A DNA stretch of 64,000 nt. Origin: Verrucomicrobiota bacterium. GTDB lineage: Bacteria; Verrucomicrobiota; Verrucomicrobiia; Limisphaerales; JAEYXS01. Both the position numbers and the translations under genes were made by a program. The stretch covers positions 12,764-76,763 of the forward strand of contig JAEYXS010000055.1 in assembly GCA_023431185.1 (NCBI GenBank), written 5' to 3'. Below are positions 7,587-18,100 of this stretch, one piece after another; position 1 is the first letter of the stretch; every line of letters begins with the position of its first letter. A model generated the notes under the pieces. That model saw only the letters and a list, made by a program, of their open reading frames with translations, made no database searches and was not told the origin of the DNA.

Positions 7587-10244
7587 TCACGCCGCCTTCA
7601 CCGTATGCCGCGTCAATCCCTCCAGCGGCTTGGCCCGCGCCGGGATGAGCAAACTTGCCACCCATCCCACCACAAAGCACGTCACCAGACCCACCGCCGC
7701 ATACCAGTAAAACGGCAGCTTCGTATGCTGCTGCACCAGGTAGAGCACCACCGCACTCGTCACCGCCCCGGTCAATGCCCCCGGCCCGTTCGCCCGCTTG
7801 GTGAAAATGCCCAGCGCGAACAACCCCGCCAGCCCGCTGCCCGCCAGTCCGATCAACCCGTTGTAGGCATCCCAGAGCGACTTCGTATCCGACTGCGACA
7901 GAAACAATGCCGCCACCGTGGCGAACACGCCGAATGCCGCTGTCAGGATGCGCGCCAGCCGCAGCTCACCCGCTTCATCCGATTTCCCGCCGAAGCGTTT
8001 GTAAAAATCCGTCATGATCGCCGTCACCACACTGTTCAGGCTGCCCGACACCGTTGATTGCGCCGCCGCAAACACACCGGCGATCACCAATCCCGCCACG
8101 CCCATCGGCAAGTTCTGCATGATGAACGCCGGGAAGATGGCGTCCGTGGTTTGCGCCGGGTCCAGCTTCTCCGGATGTGACTTGAAATAGACGAACAAAG
8201 CGGTGCCGATTGCGAAGAAGATCGCCGTAGAGGGGATCGCCAGGATTGCATTCGTCCAGATGGACTTCGCCGCCAATTTCTCATCCGATGTGGTCATGTA
8301 CCGTTGCACCACTGCCTGATCGCTCGTGTAAGGCACCAAGTTGATGAATGTATAACCGACGATGATCGCCCAGAACGCATCCGTGGTCGTCCGCGGATCG
8401 AGACCGAGATTGAACATGTGAAACTTGTTGTCGCTCGCGGCCGTGGTCCAAAAACCGCTGAAACCTCCATCACCGCCAAAAACGATCAGCAGCAGGCTCA
8501 CGATCGCCGCCCCTAGCAGAACGACTGTCTGCGCCACATCCGTCCACACCACCGCCTCCATGCCGCCCATCACCGTGTAGGCTACACAAAGCACCCCCAT
8601 CAGGATGATGCACGTCTGCACATTCAGATCACTCACCGTCGCTAGTGCCAATGAAGGGAGGAGGAGTACGATCGCCTGCCGTCCCACCTGAAACAAAATG
8701 AAGGCCACGCTACCATACATCCGTGCGGCCAGATTGAACCGTCGCTCCAGATATTCGTAAGCCGAGGTGATGTTCAATTGCCGGAAGAACGGCAGGTAGA
8801 ACGCGACGATGACCGGCACCAGCAGCAGGATCGGAAAATTAGCCCACGCGAAAACCCAGTCCGAAGAGTAAGCCTTGGCCGGGATGGCCATGAACGTGAG
8901 CGAGCTCAACATCGTGGCATAGATGCTCAAACCGGCCGCCCACCAAGGGATGCGCCCGCTTGCCTTGAAGTAATCTTCCGTATTCTTGTTCTTCCGCGTG
9001 CAGAACCACCCGATGCCCAGCATCGCCCCCAGATACCCGACCAATGTCGCATAGTTCACCGCCCCAAACGACGCCTTCCGCTGGATCACCTGTCCGCTCC
9101 ACACCTCCGGCGAACGGAGGCCCGGCTGCTTCTCTCCGCTGACCACGATGAACTTTCCGCTCCATTCCACCACTGGCACCGTGACCTTCGAGAACGGCAC
9201 CTCGCCCCGCGTCGTCCACGTATCTGTGATCGTGTGATAAGCGAGTACGTCGCGCGGAAACCCTTTGTGCTCGGTGGGTGCTACGCTGACCTGCGTCCCA
9301 TCATCACCGCCCATCACCAGCAGATGCGCTTGCCCGATGGCTGGCGCGGGCGATGGAGCCGCCACCGAAACGCGCGGCAAATCTGCAATGCGTTTCCACC
9401 CCTTCCCCGGCGTGTAACGATACGCATCACGCAACCATTCCCGCGCTGGCTTCCCCTCCGCATCCGCCTTCAACCCTGCACCGCTTAAGAGAAAGAACGA
9501 GCCGTCCTGCACGCCTGCTGTCGCCAGCATTCGTCCTGAGCCCGGCAAAGGCTCCAACTCCTTCCACCCTGCGTCGAGCTTGGTCAGATCCAGTGCCCAG
9601 AGCGTATTCAGTGCTAGCGTAGAAGTCGGCGTCTCAATCCCACCCGCGATATAGATCGTGTTCTTGAGCAACGCCCCCGACATGTTCGCACATGCCTTGG
9701 GCAACGCGGGTAATGCCGTCGTCTTGAGCGTCCCATTCACCCATTCCAACCGGAACACTTCCGCGTGATGCCCGCCCGCATCACTCCCGCCGATGCAGAT
9801 GATCCCCTCCTTCGTTGAGATGGTGACGCCATATCCCAACGGCCTCGGCAGCTTCCCGATGACCTTCCATTCACCATCCGGTTTCTCCAGCGCATACACC
9901 GTATCATACCAGATTTTCGTACCACCTTCCCACGGCCGCTTGTCCGGAAAATTCGCCCCACCCGCCACGATCAAGGCGCCATTATGCACCCCTGCAAACA
10001 CCGAGGCGAAGCCCTCCTTGTCCGGGAGATTCGGCAGCTTGCTCCACGCCAGCACATCATTCGTTCCTTCCGCATGGAGAGTTGAAGAACTGCCCGTCAG
10101 GATGGCCATAAAAATCAGCAGTACACAGGCCGCCCGTCGCCATAGTGAAAAACCCGCACGCGCCACCGCGCGCGTAGCAGAAATGATATGGCAGAAACAG
10201 TCCGTCACGTGATTTGCCCAACCTAATAACACAAACCCGTCCAA
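7587..10244 (-). CDS. Kelch mutarotase-like domain fused to sodium:solute symporter
   Basis: The 885-residue protein has a signal-like N-terminus (the real start could be a GTG or ATG inside the first 46 codons). A kelch beta-propeller of the cyclically permuted mutarotase (NanM/YjhT) type follows to about residue 380. The C-terminal 490 residues form an SSS-family sodium symporter with about 13 membrane segments and typical stretches such as PWWAAGLSIYATMLSSLTFMAIPA. The fusion suggests a periplasmic sugar-anomerising domain feeding a sodium-driven carrier, most likely for sialic acid given the adjacent lyase. Similar fusions occur in planctomycetes and Bacteroidetes. The gene pair should be one transcript, with the transporter first. 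Confidence 0.85.
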   Translation of the reverse strand: MDGFVLLGWANHVTDCFCHIISATRAVARAGFSLWRRAACVLLIFMAILTGSSSTLHAEGTNDVLAWSKLPNLPDKEGFASVFAGVHNGALIVAGGANFPDKRPWEGGTKIWYDTVYALEKPDGEWKVIGKLPRPLGYGVTISTKEGIICIGGSDAGGHHAEVFRLEWVNGTLKTTALPALPKACANMSGALLKNTIYIAGGIETPTSTLALNTLWALDLTKLDAGWKELEPLPGSGRMLATAGVQDGSFFLLSGAGLKADAEGKPAREWLRDAYRYTPGKGWKRIADLPRVSVAAPSPAPAIGQAHLLVMGGDDGTQVSVAPTEHKGFPRDVLAYHTITDTWTTRGEVPFSKVTVPVVEWSGKFIVVSGEKQPGLRSPEVWSGQVIQRKASFGAVNYATLVGYLGAMLGIGWFCTRKNKNTEDYFKASGRIPWWAAGLSIYATMLSSLTFMAIPAKAYSSDWVFAWANFPILLLVPVIVAFYLPFFRQLNITSAYEYLERRFNLAARMYGSVAFILFQVGRQAIVLLLPSLALATVSDLNVQTCIILMGVLCVAYTVMGGMEAVVWTDVAQTVVLLGAAIVSLLLIVFGGDGGFSGFWTTAASDNKFHMFNLGLDPRTTTDAFWAIIVGYTFINLVPYTSDQAVVQRYMTTSDEKLAAKSIWTNAILAIPSTAIFFAIGTALFVYFKSHPEKLDPAQTTDAIFPAFIMQNLPMGVAGLVIAGVFAAAQSTVSGSLNSVVTAIMTDFYKRFGGKSDEAGELRLARILTAAFGVFATVAALFLSQSDTKSLWDAYNGLIGLAGSGLAGLFALGIFTKRANGPGALTGAVTSAVVLYLVQQHTKLPFYWYAAVGLVTCFVVGWVASLLIPARAKPLEGLTRHTVKAA

Positions 10245-10299
10245 ACGAGAACCAAAGACTGGTCAAATCATCTAACCAGATAACTTCTCCTCATTTTCC

Positions 10300-10333
10300 C
10301 ATCTGTGTGATCCGTGTTTAATCTGTGGCTATA
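10300..10333. repeat. Dispersed ATCTGTGTGATCCGTGTTTAATCTGTGG repeat
   Basis: This copy of the intergenic repeat lies between the transporter's 5' end and the DUF1080 terminator, close in sequence to the copy at 6624. Confidence 0.55.
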
Positions 10334-10339
10334 AGAAAA

Positions 10340-10369
10340 AAACTGGCCGGAGTCCCCTCCGGCCAGTTT
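10340..10369 (-). terminator. Rho-independent terminator of the DUF1080 gene
   Basis: A perfect 13-bp stem (AAACTGGCCGGAG at 10340-10352 with its complement at 10357-10369) has a 4-base loop and, on the minus strand, a run of seven T. Confidence 0.9.
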
Positions 10370-10394
10370 CGCTCAAATCATGTACGTTCGCCAC

Positions 10395-11075
10395 TTACTC
10401 CAACGACTTGATCTTGATATTCCGATACCACACCGGCGCCTGCGCCTTGCCGTGCAGTCCTTGGAAACCGATTGGTCCCTTGCGCGCAAAATCCTTGAGG
10501 GCCTTCGGGAACTTGTTCGGCGTGCCATCCGGGTTCTTCTTCACTTCCGGCCAGTTATCCAGGTTTGCATCGATGATCGTCTCGCCATTAAGCACCACCG
10601 TCACCTTGCTGCCCTTGCACGTGATCGTATAGCGGTTCCATTCACCCACCGGTTTCGCCGCGCTCTTGGACGGCGGCATCGCATCATAGAGCGCGCCCAC
10701 CATGCCATACTTGGAGCCATCCGCACCCGCATGCACCTGGATCTCCAGCGCCGCCAGCACATTCTTCGTATCCCCCGAGCGCAGGAATACGCCACTGTTC
10801 GCTTCCTCCGCCACCTTGAATTCCAGATCGAGAATGAAATCGCCGTAGGAATCCTTCGTCCACAGCGTGTTATGATGCTTCGCCACCAGCACACCATTCT
10901 CCACCATCCAATGCTCGCCACCCACGGCATTGGAGAGGTCGGACTTCAAAAGGTCCTGCCACTTGGCGGTGTCCGGATGCCCCTTGGCATCGGCGGCTGG
11001 CAACGATGAGGTGAAAACGAGTGCCAGCCCCAACAAAACCGGGGCCAGAGCGTTCTTAAAGAGAATGCGGATCAT
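10395..11075 (-). CDS. Secreted DUF1080 (3-keto-disaccharide hydrolase) protein
   Basis: The 226-residue protein has a signal peptide (about 1-28, ending LPAADA) and a DUF1080 concanavalin-like fold. Recognisable blocks are GDFILDLEFKVAEEANSGVFLRS, LEIQVHAG, GEWNRYTITCKGSKVTVVLNGE and GPIGFQGLHGKAQAPVWYRNIKIK. Members studied elsewhere hydrolyse 3-keto-glycosides; the family is greatly expanded in PVC bacteria. It should act in the periplasm. It is a single gene with its own strong terminator. The exact substrate is unknown. Confidence 0.88.
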   Translation of the reverse strand: MIRILFKNALAPVLLGLALVFTSSLPAADAKGHPDTAKWQDLLKSDLSNAVGGEHWMVENGVLVAKHHNTLWTKDSYGDFILDLEFKVAEEANSGVFLRSGDTKNVLAALEIQVHAGADGSKYGMVGALYDAMPPSKSAAKPVGEWNRYTITCKGSKVTVVLNGETIIDANLDNWPEVKKNPDGTPNKFPKALKDFARKGPIGFQGLHGKAQAPVWYRNIKIKSLE

Positions 11076-11381
11076 GTACTGAGACTCGCATGTTCCCGCC
11101 CGCCCTCAAGCGGAAAATAGGCACGCATTCCCTCGGCAACACAGGTGTCCCTTCGCACCTCAACCGTATTTTTTGGCTCACGCCGTTTGCGGCATCTCCC
11201 CCCTCTTTCATATTGCACTTCATCTTACTGGTTCGTGCGCGTTCAGCAGGAAAATGGGGCCACCGTCAGATGTGTTGGCGCGAGTCCGTCTCTCAACCGG
11301 ATTCATCCTGCCATAAGATTTCAGTATCCTCCCGCTTGTGCGTTTGCCCAACTGTGGCACTCTTTCCCCGGAGAACTTGTT
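11076..11381. other. Intergenic region, no gene seen
   Basis: This 306-bp divergent gap lies between the DUF1080 gene and the PfpI gene. It must hold both promoters, but I see no clear hexamers, hairpins or repeats. Confidence 0.5.
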
Positions 11382-11963
11382 ATGAGCGCAAAAAAGATCC
11401 TGATGATCACTGGCGATTTCGTCGAAGACTACGAGAACATGGTCCCCTTCCAGGCGTTGCAGATGGTTGGCCACACCGTCCACGCCGTCTGCCCTGGCAA
11501 GAAAGCAGGCGAGCAGGTCCGCACCGCCATCCACGACTTCGAGGGCGACCAGACCTACAGCGAGAAACCTGGCCACAACTTCACTCTCAACGCCACCTTC
11601 GCCGAGATCAAAGCTGCCGACTACGACGCCCTCCTCATCCCCGGCGGCCGCGCTCCCGAGTATCTCCGCCTGAACTCCGAGGTGCTGGACCTGGTCCGCC
11701 ACTTTGCCAACGCCAACAAGCCCATCGCCGCCGTCTGCCATGGGGTGCAACTCCTCACCGCTGCCGGTGTCGTCAAAGGTCGCAAATGCGCCGCCTACTA
11801 CGCCTGCGGCCCCGAAGTGACCTTGGCCGGCGGTGATTTCCGAAACATCGAAGTAGACGGTGCCTACGTTGATGGCAACCTCGTGACTGCCCCCGCCTGG
11901 CCCGCCCACCCCGCCTGGCTCGCCAAGTTCCTCGAAGTCTTAGGCACCAGAATCACGCTGTGA
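11382..11963 (+). CDS. DJ-1/PfpI family protein
   Basis: The start is the ATG at 11382, preceded by GGAG eight bases upstream; the longer upstream frame is not coding-like. The 193-residue product shows the class I glutamine amidotransferase-like fold: GDFVEDYE (11-18) with the conserved acidic residue, LLIPGGRAPEYL (84-95), and the nucleophile elbow AAVCHGVQLL with C119-H120. Family members include proteases, glyoxalase/deglycase-type stress proteins and hydratases. The motif AVCHGVQ is nearest to the PfpI/YhbO type. It is probably a cytoplasmic stress-response protein; substrate unassigned. It stands alone. Confidence 0.85.
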   Translation: MSAKKILMITGDFVEDYENMVPFQALQMVGHTVHAVCPGKKAGEQVRTAIHDFEGDQTYSEKPGHNFTLNATFAEIKAADYDALLIPGGRAPEYLRLNSEVLDLVRHFANANKPIAAVCHGVQLLTAAGVVKGRKCAAYYACGPEVTLAGGDFRNIEVDGAYVDGNLVTAPAWPAHPAWLAKFLEVLGTRITL

Positions 11964-12077
11964 CTTCAGTGGAGCGTGGGTTGTCCTCAACCCGCAGCAA
12001 CGTCCAAAGACAACGGTCGCCATTGAATAATCAATTGCTTGAGCACTTGCACGCTGCTCTTCCGTGGCCGCCCCATT

Positions 12078-13508
12078 TCACTTCTCCGCGATACAATACA
12101 AACTCTGATGACCGCGCAGAAAAAGCTCCTTTCCCACCGCCGCCGGTGACGCATCGATCCGGTCATCCAGCTTGTTCGTCGCCAGCACCTCCAGCTTCGC
12201 GCTGTTCTTCAAGACCAGCGCCCCGCCATCCCGCCCGATTACGTACACCTTGTCCGCCACCCCCAGCGGCGAAGCGTAGATCCCGTTCACGCCCGTCAAA
12301 CGTTCCTCCACGTAATGCGGCGTACCCTTGATGGCATCGAAGCACGAGATGAAAGCATCGTTCACCTTGTGGAAATACAACTTGTCCCCATACAGCAACG
12401 GCGACGGCACATACGGCGTGCCGCGATCAAACTTCCACGCGATGGCCTCCGTCCCAGTCAGATCACCCGTCTTGCCCAGCTTGATCGCGTGCAAGGCGCT
12501 GCCACGGAAACCGCTCATCACATACACCATCCCATGCCCGGCCACCGGCGAAGGAATCACGTTCACCGTCTGCCCGCCGCTCTCCCAAACTACGTCACCC
12601 GTCTTCAGATCATACGCCCGCACCTTCGTCGTCGCGTTCACGATCGCCTGCGGTTTGCCGTTCACCTCGAGGATCAATGGCGTCGCCCACGAAGTCACTT
12701 CCGGGCGGTCTTTCCGCCACAGCTCCTTGCCCGTGTGCTTGTCCAACGCCACGATGAATGAATTCGCCTCCTGGTCCCAAGTCTGCACCAGCACATCCCC
12801 GTGGAGCGCCGTGGAACTCCCCTCACCAAAACCGTTACGCGTCGTCATGTTCCCCAGATCCACCTCCCATTTCACATTGCCGTCCATATCTAGGCAATAA
12901 GTCCCGCGCGAACCGAAAGTGAGGTAGAGATGCTTCCCATCCGTGACCGGCGAGGCCGAGGCGAAACCATGATCCCGATGATGCCCCTCATGCGGCACCT
13001 CCTCGCGTACCGTCTTCTGCCAGATCGTCTTGCCGTTGGAACGATCCAGGCAAAGCACCACAAATTGATATTTGTCCGTCGGCTTTTCCGAACCGAACCC
13101 TCCTCCGCCACCGCGCTTGCCCTTCTGCCCCGGTCCACCCGGAGGCGGCCCGCCCGGACCACCCGGTCCCGGCCCCTTCGGCTGCGCCACTTGCGCTGCC
13201 GGCACCGGACTGGGTAATGCGGCCGTCGGGCTGAGGCTCTTGATCGCCGTCAGGAGAAATACTTTATTTCCCCAGATGATTGGCGTAGATGTGCCGAAGC
13301 CCGGCGTCTTCACCTTCCACTTCACATTCTTGCCCTCGGCCCATTCTATCGGTGGAGTCGCCTTAGGGGCCACGCCATCTGCATTCGGCCCCCGCCACTG
13401 ATGCCAGTTCTGCTCGATCTCCGCCTTCGTCGCCGCGAAGAGAGAGTCAGCGCCAAACGCCATCAGACCAAAGGCCAGCAATGAATGAAGTGGGGATTTC
13501 ATAAGCAT
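12078..13508 (-). CDS. Secreted PQQ-like beta-propeller protein
   Basis: The 476-residue product has a signal peptide (about 1-26), then NWHQWRGPNADG, the usual entry to PVC PQQ-like propellers, and repeated blades with W-docking motifs (for example NGKTIWQKTV, TGKELWRKD, TGDVVWESG). A Pro/Gly-rich insert at about 105-135 separates the first blades. The C-terminal part ends with the blades GVNGIYASPLGVADKVYVIGRDG and RIDASPAAVGKELFLRG. Without a dehydrogenase active-site motif it is more likely a binding or scaffold protein like BamB than a quinoprotein enzyme. It is divergent from gdhA. Confidence 0.82.
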   Translation of the reverse strand: MLMKSPLHSLLAFGLMAFGADSLFAATKAEIEQNWHQWRGPNADGVAPKATPPIEWAEGKNVKWKVKTPGFGTSTPIIWGNKVFLLTAIKSLSPTAALPSPVPAAQVAQPKGPGPGGPGGPPPGGPGQKGKRGGGGGFGSEKPTDKYQFVVLCLDRSNGKTIWQKTVREEVPHEGHHRDHGFASASPVTDGKHLYLTFGSRGTYCLDMDGNVKWEVDLGNMTTRNGFGEGSSTALHGDVLVQTWDQEANSFIVALDKHTGKELWRKDRPEVTSWATPLILEVNGKPQAIVNATTKVRAYDLKTGDVVWESGGQTVNVIPSPVAGHGMVYVMSGFRGSALHAIKLGKTGDLTGTEAIAWKFDRGTPYVPSPLLYGDKLYFHKVNDAFISCFDAIKGTPHYVEERLTGVNGIYASPLGVADKVYVIGRDGGALVLKNSAKLEVLATNKLDDRIDASPAAVGKELFLRGHQSLYCIAEK

Positions 13509-13544
13509 AGTTGTCAGAAATTAAACGCCTCGAAACAAGAAAAG

Positions 13545-13568
13545 TTGCACCAGGAGTTGAGTGTGCAA
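13545..13568. promoter_or_regulatory. Inverted repeat in the propeller/gdhA divergent promoter region
   Basis: TTGCAC (13545-13550) is mirrored by GTGCAA (13563-13568) with a 12-bp spacer. The half-sites resemble NtrC half-sites (GCAC/GTGC), but the usual spacer is shorter, so the identity is open. Confidence 0.35.
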
Positions 13569-13666
13569 TCCACCGGAGCGTTCAAAAGTTAAGAGATAAA
13601 ATTTCATCCTCCCAGACTGGCGAACTCCTCACCCCTTCGCTATAGTGCCTCTAACCCCAACCAGTT

Positions 13667-15031
13667 ATGAAATCTAACGGCAAAGCAGTCCGGTCCGAGG
13701 TGGCCAAATTCGTCCGCGGTCTGGTTCGTCGCAATCCCGGCGAGACCGAATTCCATCAAGCCGTCCAAGAGGTCGTGGAATCGGTCATGCCCTGCGTCCT
13801 CGATAATAAAAAATATCGGGACGCACAGATCCTCGAGCGCATGACTGAGCCGGACCGCATCATCATCTTCCGCGTCACCTGGGAGGATGATCAGGGGAAC
13901 TTCCGGGCAAACCGTGCCTGGCGTGTGCAGTTCAACAACTCCATCGGGCCCTACAAAGGCGGCATGCGTTTCCACCCCAGCGTCACCTTGAGCGTGCTGA
14001 AGTTCCTCGGCTTCGAGCAGGTGTATAAGAACAGCCTCACCGGTCTGCCGATGGGCGGCGGCAAGGGCGGCTCCAATTTCAATCCAAAGGGCAAGAGCGA
14101 GCACGAGGTCATGCGCTTTTGCCAGTCCCTGATGATTGAACTGCACCGTCACATCGGCGAAGACACCGATGTGCCCGCTGGCGACATTGGCGTGGGCCGA
14201 CGCGAGATCAGCTACATGTTCGGCCAGTACAAACGTCTCGCCAACCGTTTCACCGGCACGCTGACCGGCAAGGGCCTCTCCTTCGGCGGCAGCCTCATCC
14301 GCACGGAAGCCACCGGTTACGGTGCCGTCTATTTCATGCAGAACATGCTCGCCGTGCGTGGGGAAAGTATCGCTGGCAAGACGGCCGTCGTCTCCGGCTC
14401 GGGCAACGTCGCGCTCTATTGCATCCAGAAACTCATGCAGGAAGGCGCTAAAGTCGTCACCGCTTCGGACTCCCGCGGATTCATCCACGACCCGCAAGGC
14501 ATCACGCCCGAGAAATTCACCTGGCTGAAGGAACTTAAGGAGGTCAAACGCGGTCGCATCCACGAATACGCCGAAAGATTTCCCGAAGCGAAATTCTACG
14601 AAAGCCAGACCCCGTGGGGCATCGCCTGCGACCTCGCCTTCCCCTGCGCCACGCAGAACGAACTCCACGGCGACGATGCCAGGCAACTCATCAGCAATGG
14701 TGTAAAAGCCGTCGCCGAAGGCGCGAACATGCCCAGCACCCTCGAAGCCACGCGCCTCTTTCTGGAGAACAAAGTCAGCTTCGCCCCCGGCAAAGCAGCC
14801 AACGCCGGCGGTGTGGCCGTCTCCGGCTTGGAACAAAGCCAGAACGCCATCCGCATCGCCTGGAGCCGGGATGAAGTGGACGCCCGCCTCAAGGACATCA
14901 TGAAGGGCGTGCACGACCGCAGCCGTCAATACGGCGACGACGGCAAAGGCTACGTGAACTATGTCCAAGGCGCGAACATCGCCGGCTTCGTGAAAGTGGC
15001 CGACGCGATGCTGGCTTACGGCGCAGTATAA
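13667..15031 (+). CDS. gdhA: NADP-specific glutamate dehydrogenase
   Basis: The 454-residue product has the length and motifs of hexameric GdhA: PYKGGMRFHPSV near 103, the catalytic-lysine region LTGLPMGGGKGGSNFNPKGKS near 125-145, PAGDIGVGRREI near 165, GxGNVA in the dinucleotide domain (GSGNVALYC near 245) and the end-domain GANMPST and PGKAANAGGVAVSGLE. It makes glutamate from 2-oxoglutarate and ammonium with NADPH in the cytoplasm. This is the assimilatory direction and fits a genome that reduces nitrate to ammonium nearby. It is monocistronic, with a hairpin after the stop. Confidence 0.95.
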   Translation: MKSNGKAVRSEVAKFVRGLVRRNPGETEFHQAVQEVVESVMPCVLDNKKYRDAQILERMTEPDRIIIFRVTWEDDQGNFRANRAWRVQFNNSIGPYKGGMRFHPSVTLSVLKFLGFEQVYKNSLTGLPMGGGKGGSNFNPKGKSEHEVMRFCQSLMIELHRHIGEDTDVPAGDIGVGRREISYMFGQYKRLANRFTGTLTGKGLSFGGSLIRTEATGYGAVYFMQNMLAVRGESIAGKTAVVSGSGNVALYCIQKLMQEGAKVVTASDSRGFIHDPQGITPEKFTWLKELKEVKRGRIHEYAERFPEAKFYESQTPWGIACDLAFPCATQNELHGDDARQLISNGVKAVAEGANMPSTLEATRLFLENKVSFAPGKAANAGGVAVSGLEQSQNAIRIAWSRDEVDARLKDIMKGVHDRSRQYGDDGKGYVNYVQGANIAGFVKVADAMLAYGAV

Positions 15032-15055
15032 GCTCCGTCTGAATCCGAAAACAGC

Positions 15056-15087
15056 AAAGCGTTGGGCTGTTAACAACCCAACGCTTT
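15056..15087. terminator. Hairpin between gdhA and the Calx-beta gene
   Basis: AAAGCGTTGGG (15056-15066) pairs with CCCAACGCTTT (15077-15087). It lies between two converging genes. T-runs are short on both sides, but it could serve both. Confidence 0.65.
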
Positions 15088-15131
15088 CAACATTTGTCCA
15101 CCGCCAGTCCCCGGGCGTGGAAGATTGTTGC

Positions 15132-18100
15132 TTACGGCAGCATCTTCGCCCGGTAGAACCGCGTGCCCGGCCCGGCTGGCTCGGAGAAATAGCTGCCCGC
15201 CCTGCCGGAAGCGTTGGTGAACACCGGACTCCAGTTGATCAAATCACTGGAGACTTCAACGACATAACCTTGGCCGGGAGTGAAGAACAACTGCACCGAA
15301 CCGGCCGCCCCCGTGCCCGAGGAAAGCAGTTGCAAGCCGCCCGAGCCAGCAGCTCCGCTGTTGAACGTCAGCACCATTCCCTCACCAGCCAGCACCTCAA
15401 AGCTGTCACTGTCGCCAGTGTGGTTGAATCCGTCATCCGCCCGGAGCGTTACCAGATCAGCCGTCGCCGGCATGGTGATCTGGCCATTCCATACGCCATT
15501 CACAAACACACCCGACTCCGTGGGCAGGACCGAAACTGGCTGTGAGTTTCCATAAACCGCATAGCGGAGGTCCACAAAGGGAATCCGCTGCAGCGCCGTC
15601 ATGGGGAAGAAATCACCAGGGGTCTGGAACCCACCATCCACTGTCCCGTGGGCAAACACGGTCGTCGGGAGATAGCGGGTGTAGTAACCCGAAGTCAGGA
15701 CACCTACCCGGTAGGTCGTGCCCGCCTCCAATATCACGGGCGTATCCAGCTCCGTTTCCCGCCACGAGCCCGGCGTACTCGTCACATTCTTGCTGGCGAT
15801 CAGCTGGCCGTCATTCTTCCAGATGGATACCTTCGTGCCGCTATAGTGGCGCACATGCGTCACTAGGAGCCGCTGATTCGGGGTAAAGGCATACCCGGCT
15901 GTGCGAAAACCTCCGGCCAGCACGTTATGCGCAGGCGCTCCCAGCAGGTTATGCAGCCCTTCATCTGGCGAGGCCGCCAAAGCCGTCAGGTTTACGATGC
16001 CTGAGTAACTGGTCACCACATCACCAAACCGGTCCCGCGCCGTGACCGTCACCGGGAAAGGCTGGTTGACGGTCTGTTGAAACGGGATGGCGCTCCAGGT
16101 GAAGTGGTTCAAATGCCCCGGCAAACCATCATCATTCACGATCGTGCCCAGGCCTTCGCCGTCTGCGATGGTCGCATTGACCGCTGCGGACAATAACATC
16201 CGCATATACTTGTCCCCTTCGATGGTCGCATTGCCATACACCACTACCGCGACACATTGCGTGGACGTCCCCGAAGGGAATACCAAGATACCGTCGCGGG
16301 CGGCATAGCTGCCCGGCGCCAGCGCACTCCCGTCTGCCGTGGCGAACTTCACCGAGATGGTGCGGCTGCTGGTCCCGGAAAGACTGAGCTCAAACTCCAT
16401 ATAACGGGTCCCGCTGTCACCTTCCACCGTACTGGTATCGTGGATGGTGATGCGGGGCAGCGGGTCATCATTCACGATGGTGCCCGTCGCCCGGTTCCTG
16501 AGCAAAGTGGCATGCACCGGACTGCTCAAGGTGACGCTCAAAGTCTCATTGAGTTCATTCACTACATCGCCCAGCACCTGGATCGTGATGGTCTGGCTGG
16601 TCGAGCCCGGCGGGAAGATGACCGTGCCGGAGGCAGAGATGAAGTCCGTGCCGGATTTGGCCGAACCGCTCGCAGTAACGTAGTTCGCCGTGACCGTATG
16701 GAGGCTGGCGAACGGCATGGTCACGGTGAACGTCATATGAGTGATCCCCTCATTGCCTTCGGCGACGCTGACATCGGCAATCGTCAGCAAGGTCGGAGTG
16801 TTCTCGCCCGTCGCATTCAAGATTGTGCCGGTGCCCACCCCGTTCTCAATCGTCGCATTGACCGGCATGCTCAAGTTCACCACAAATGTCTCCGCATCTT
16901 CCTGCAAGGTTTCCCCGTTCACCACTACGGCTACCGTCCGGCTCGTGACCCCCGGGGGGAAAGTCACAAAGCCGTTCTTGGCCGCATAATCCGAACCCGC
17001 CAGGGCCGTGCCGTTGGCCGTGGCAAACCGCACGCTCACCGTCTGGCCGCTGGGTTCTGAGAGCGACACGGTAAAGACCGCATTCACCGAACCGGCGCTC
17101 GGTTCCAGCACGGTCACACTGTCGATGAAGAGCTGGGCCGTGACCGGGTCATCATTCACGATGGTTCCCGTGGCCTTGCTGACCAGCAGCACGCCCGTAC
17201 CGAATTCATGCATTGACGGACCAGCTAGAAAGAAGTCCACATTGTTGCTCAGGTTGACAAAGAAAGTCTCGTTCGCTTCGTTGACCAGGTCGCCATTGAT
17301 GCTGACATCGATTGTTTTGGTTGTCTGCCCGGGCTCAAAGAAAAGCAACCCGTTGGCCGGGATGTAATCGTTATCCGCCGCCTTGGCGGTCCCGTCCGCC
17401 GTGGCATAGCTGATCACCACGGGATATTCACTCGCCGCCGCCAAAGTCACCTCGAACTGGGCGGTGGTGATCCCTTCGTCCCCCTCAGTCACAGAAGTGT
17501 TATGGATCGTCACAGCCGGACGCGGGTTATCCAGAATGGTGCCGGTCGCCTCCCCGTCTGCGATCGTGGCAAACAACGGCGAGGTTAGCTGCACCAGGAA
17601 AGTCTCCGTGGCCTCCACCAAGGCATCGCTCTTCACTGTGATGGAGACCGGCCGGCTCAACTGCCCTGCCGGAATGGTGACCAGCCCGGCAGCAGAAACA
17701 AAATCACTGCCGGCAATGGCCGTGCCATTCACCGTGGCGAACCTCACCCCGACCGTCTGACCGCTGACCTCCGTCAGGCAGACCTGGAAGGTGGCCGTGG
17801 CCGTCCCGGAATCGCTCTCCGTGACCGTGACGTCGAAGATGTTGATCTGAGCCGTCACCGGATCGTCATTGAGGATGGTGCCCATGCCCCGGTCATCCCC
17901 CAGCACCGCATTGACCGGATTGCTCAAGACCAGTGAAAACCTCTCATTCGCCTCGTTCAGCAGATCTCCGTTGACGGTCACGGCAACCGTCCTCTGCAGC
18001 TCGCCCGGCTCGAATTCAAGGACGCCGTTGAGCGCTGCAAAATCTGTCCCCTGCAACGCCGAACCGTTTACCGTGCGGTAATTGACCCGCACCACGCTCG

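Noticed and set aside
13640..15076. 478-codon frame antisense to gdhA
   Set aside because: It is the mirror of a highly conserved gene with high GC third positions; no ribosome site.
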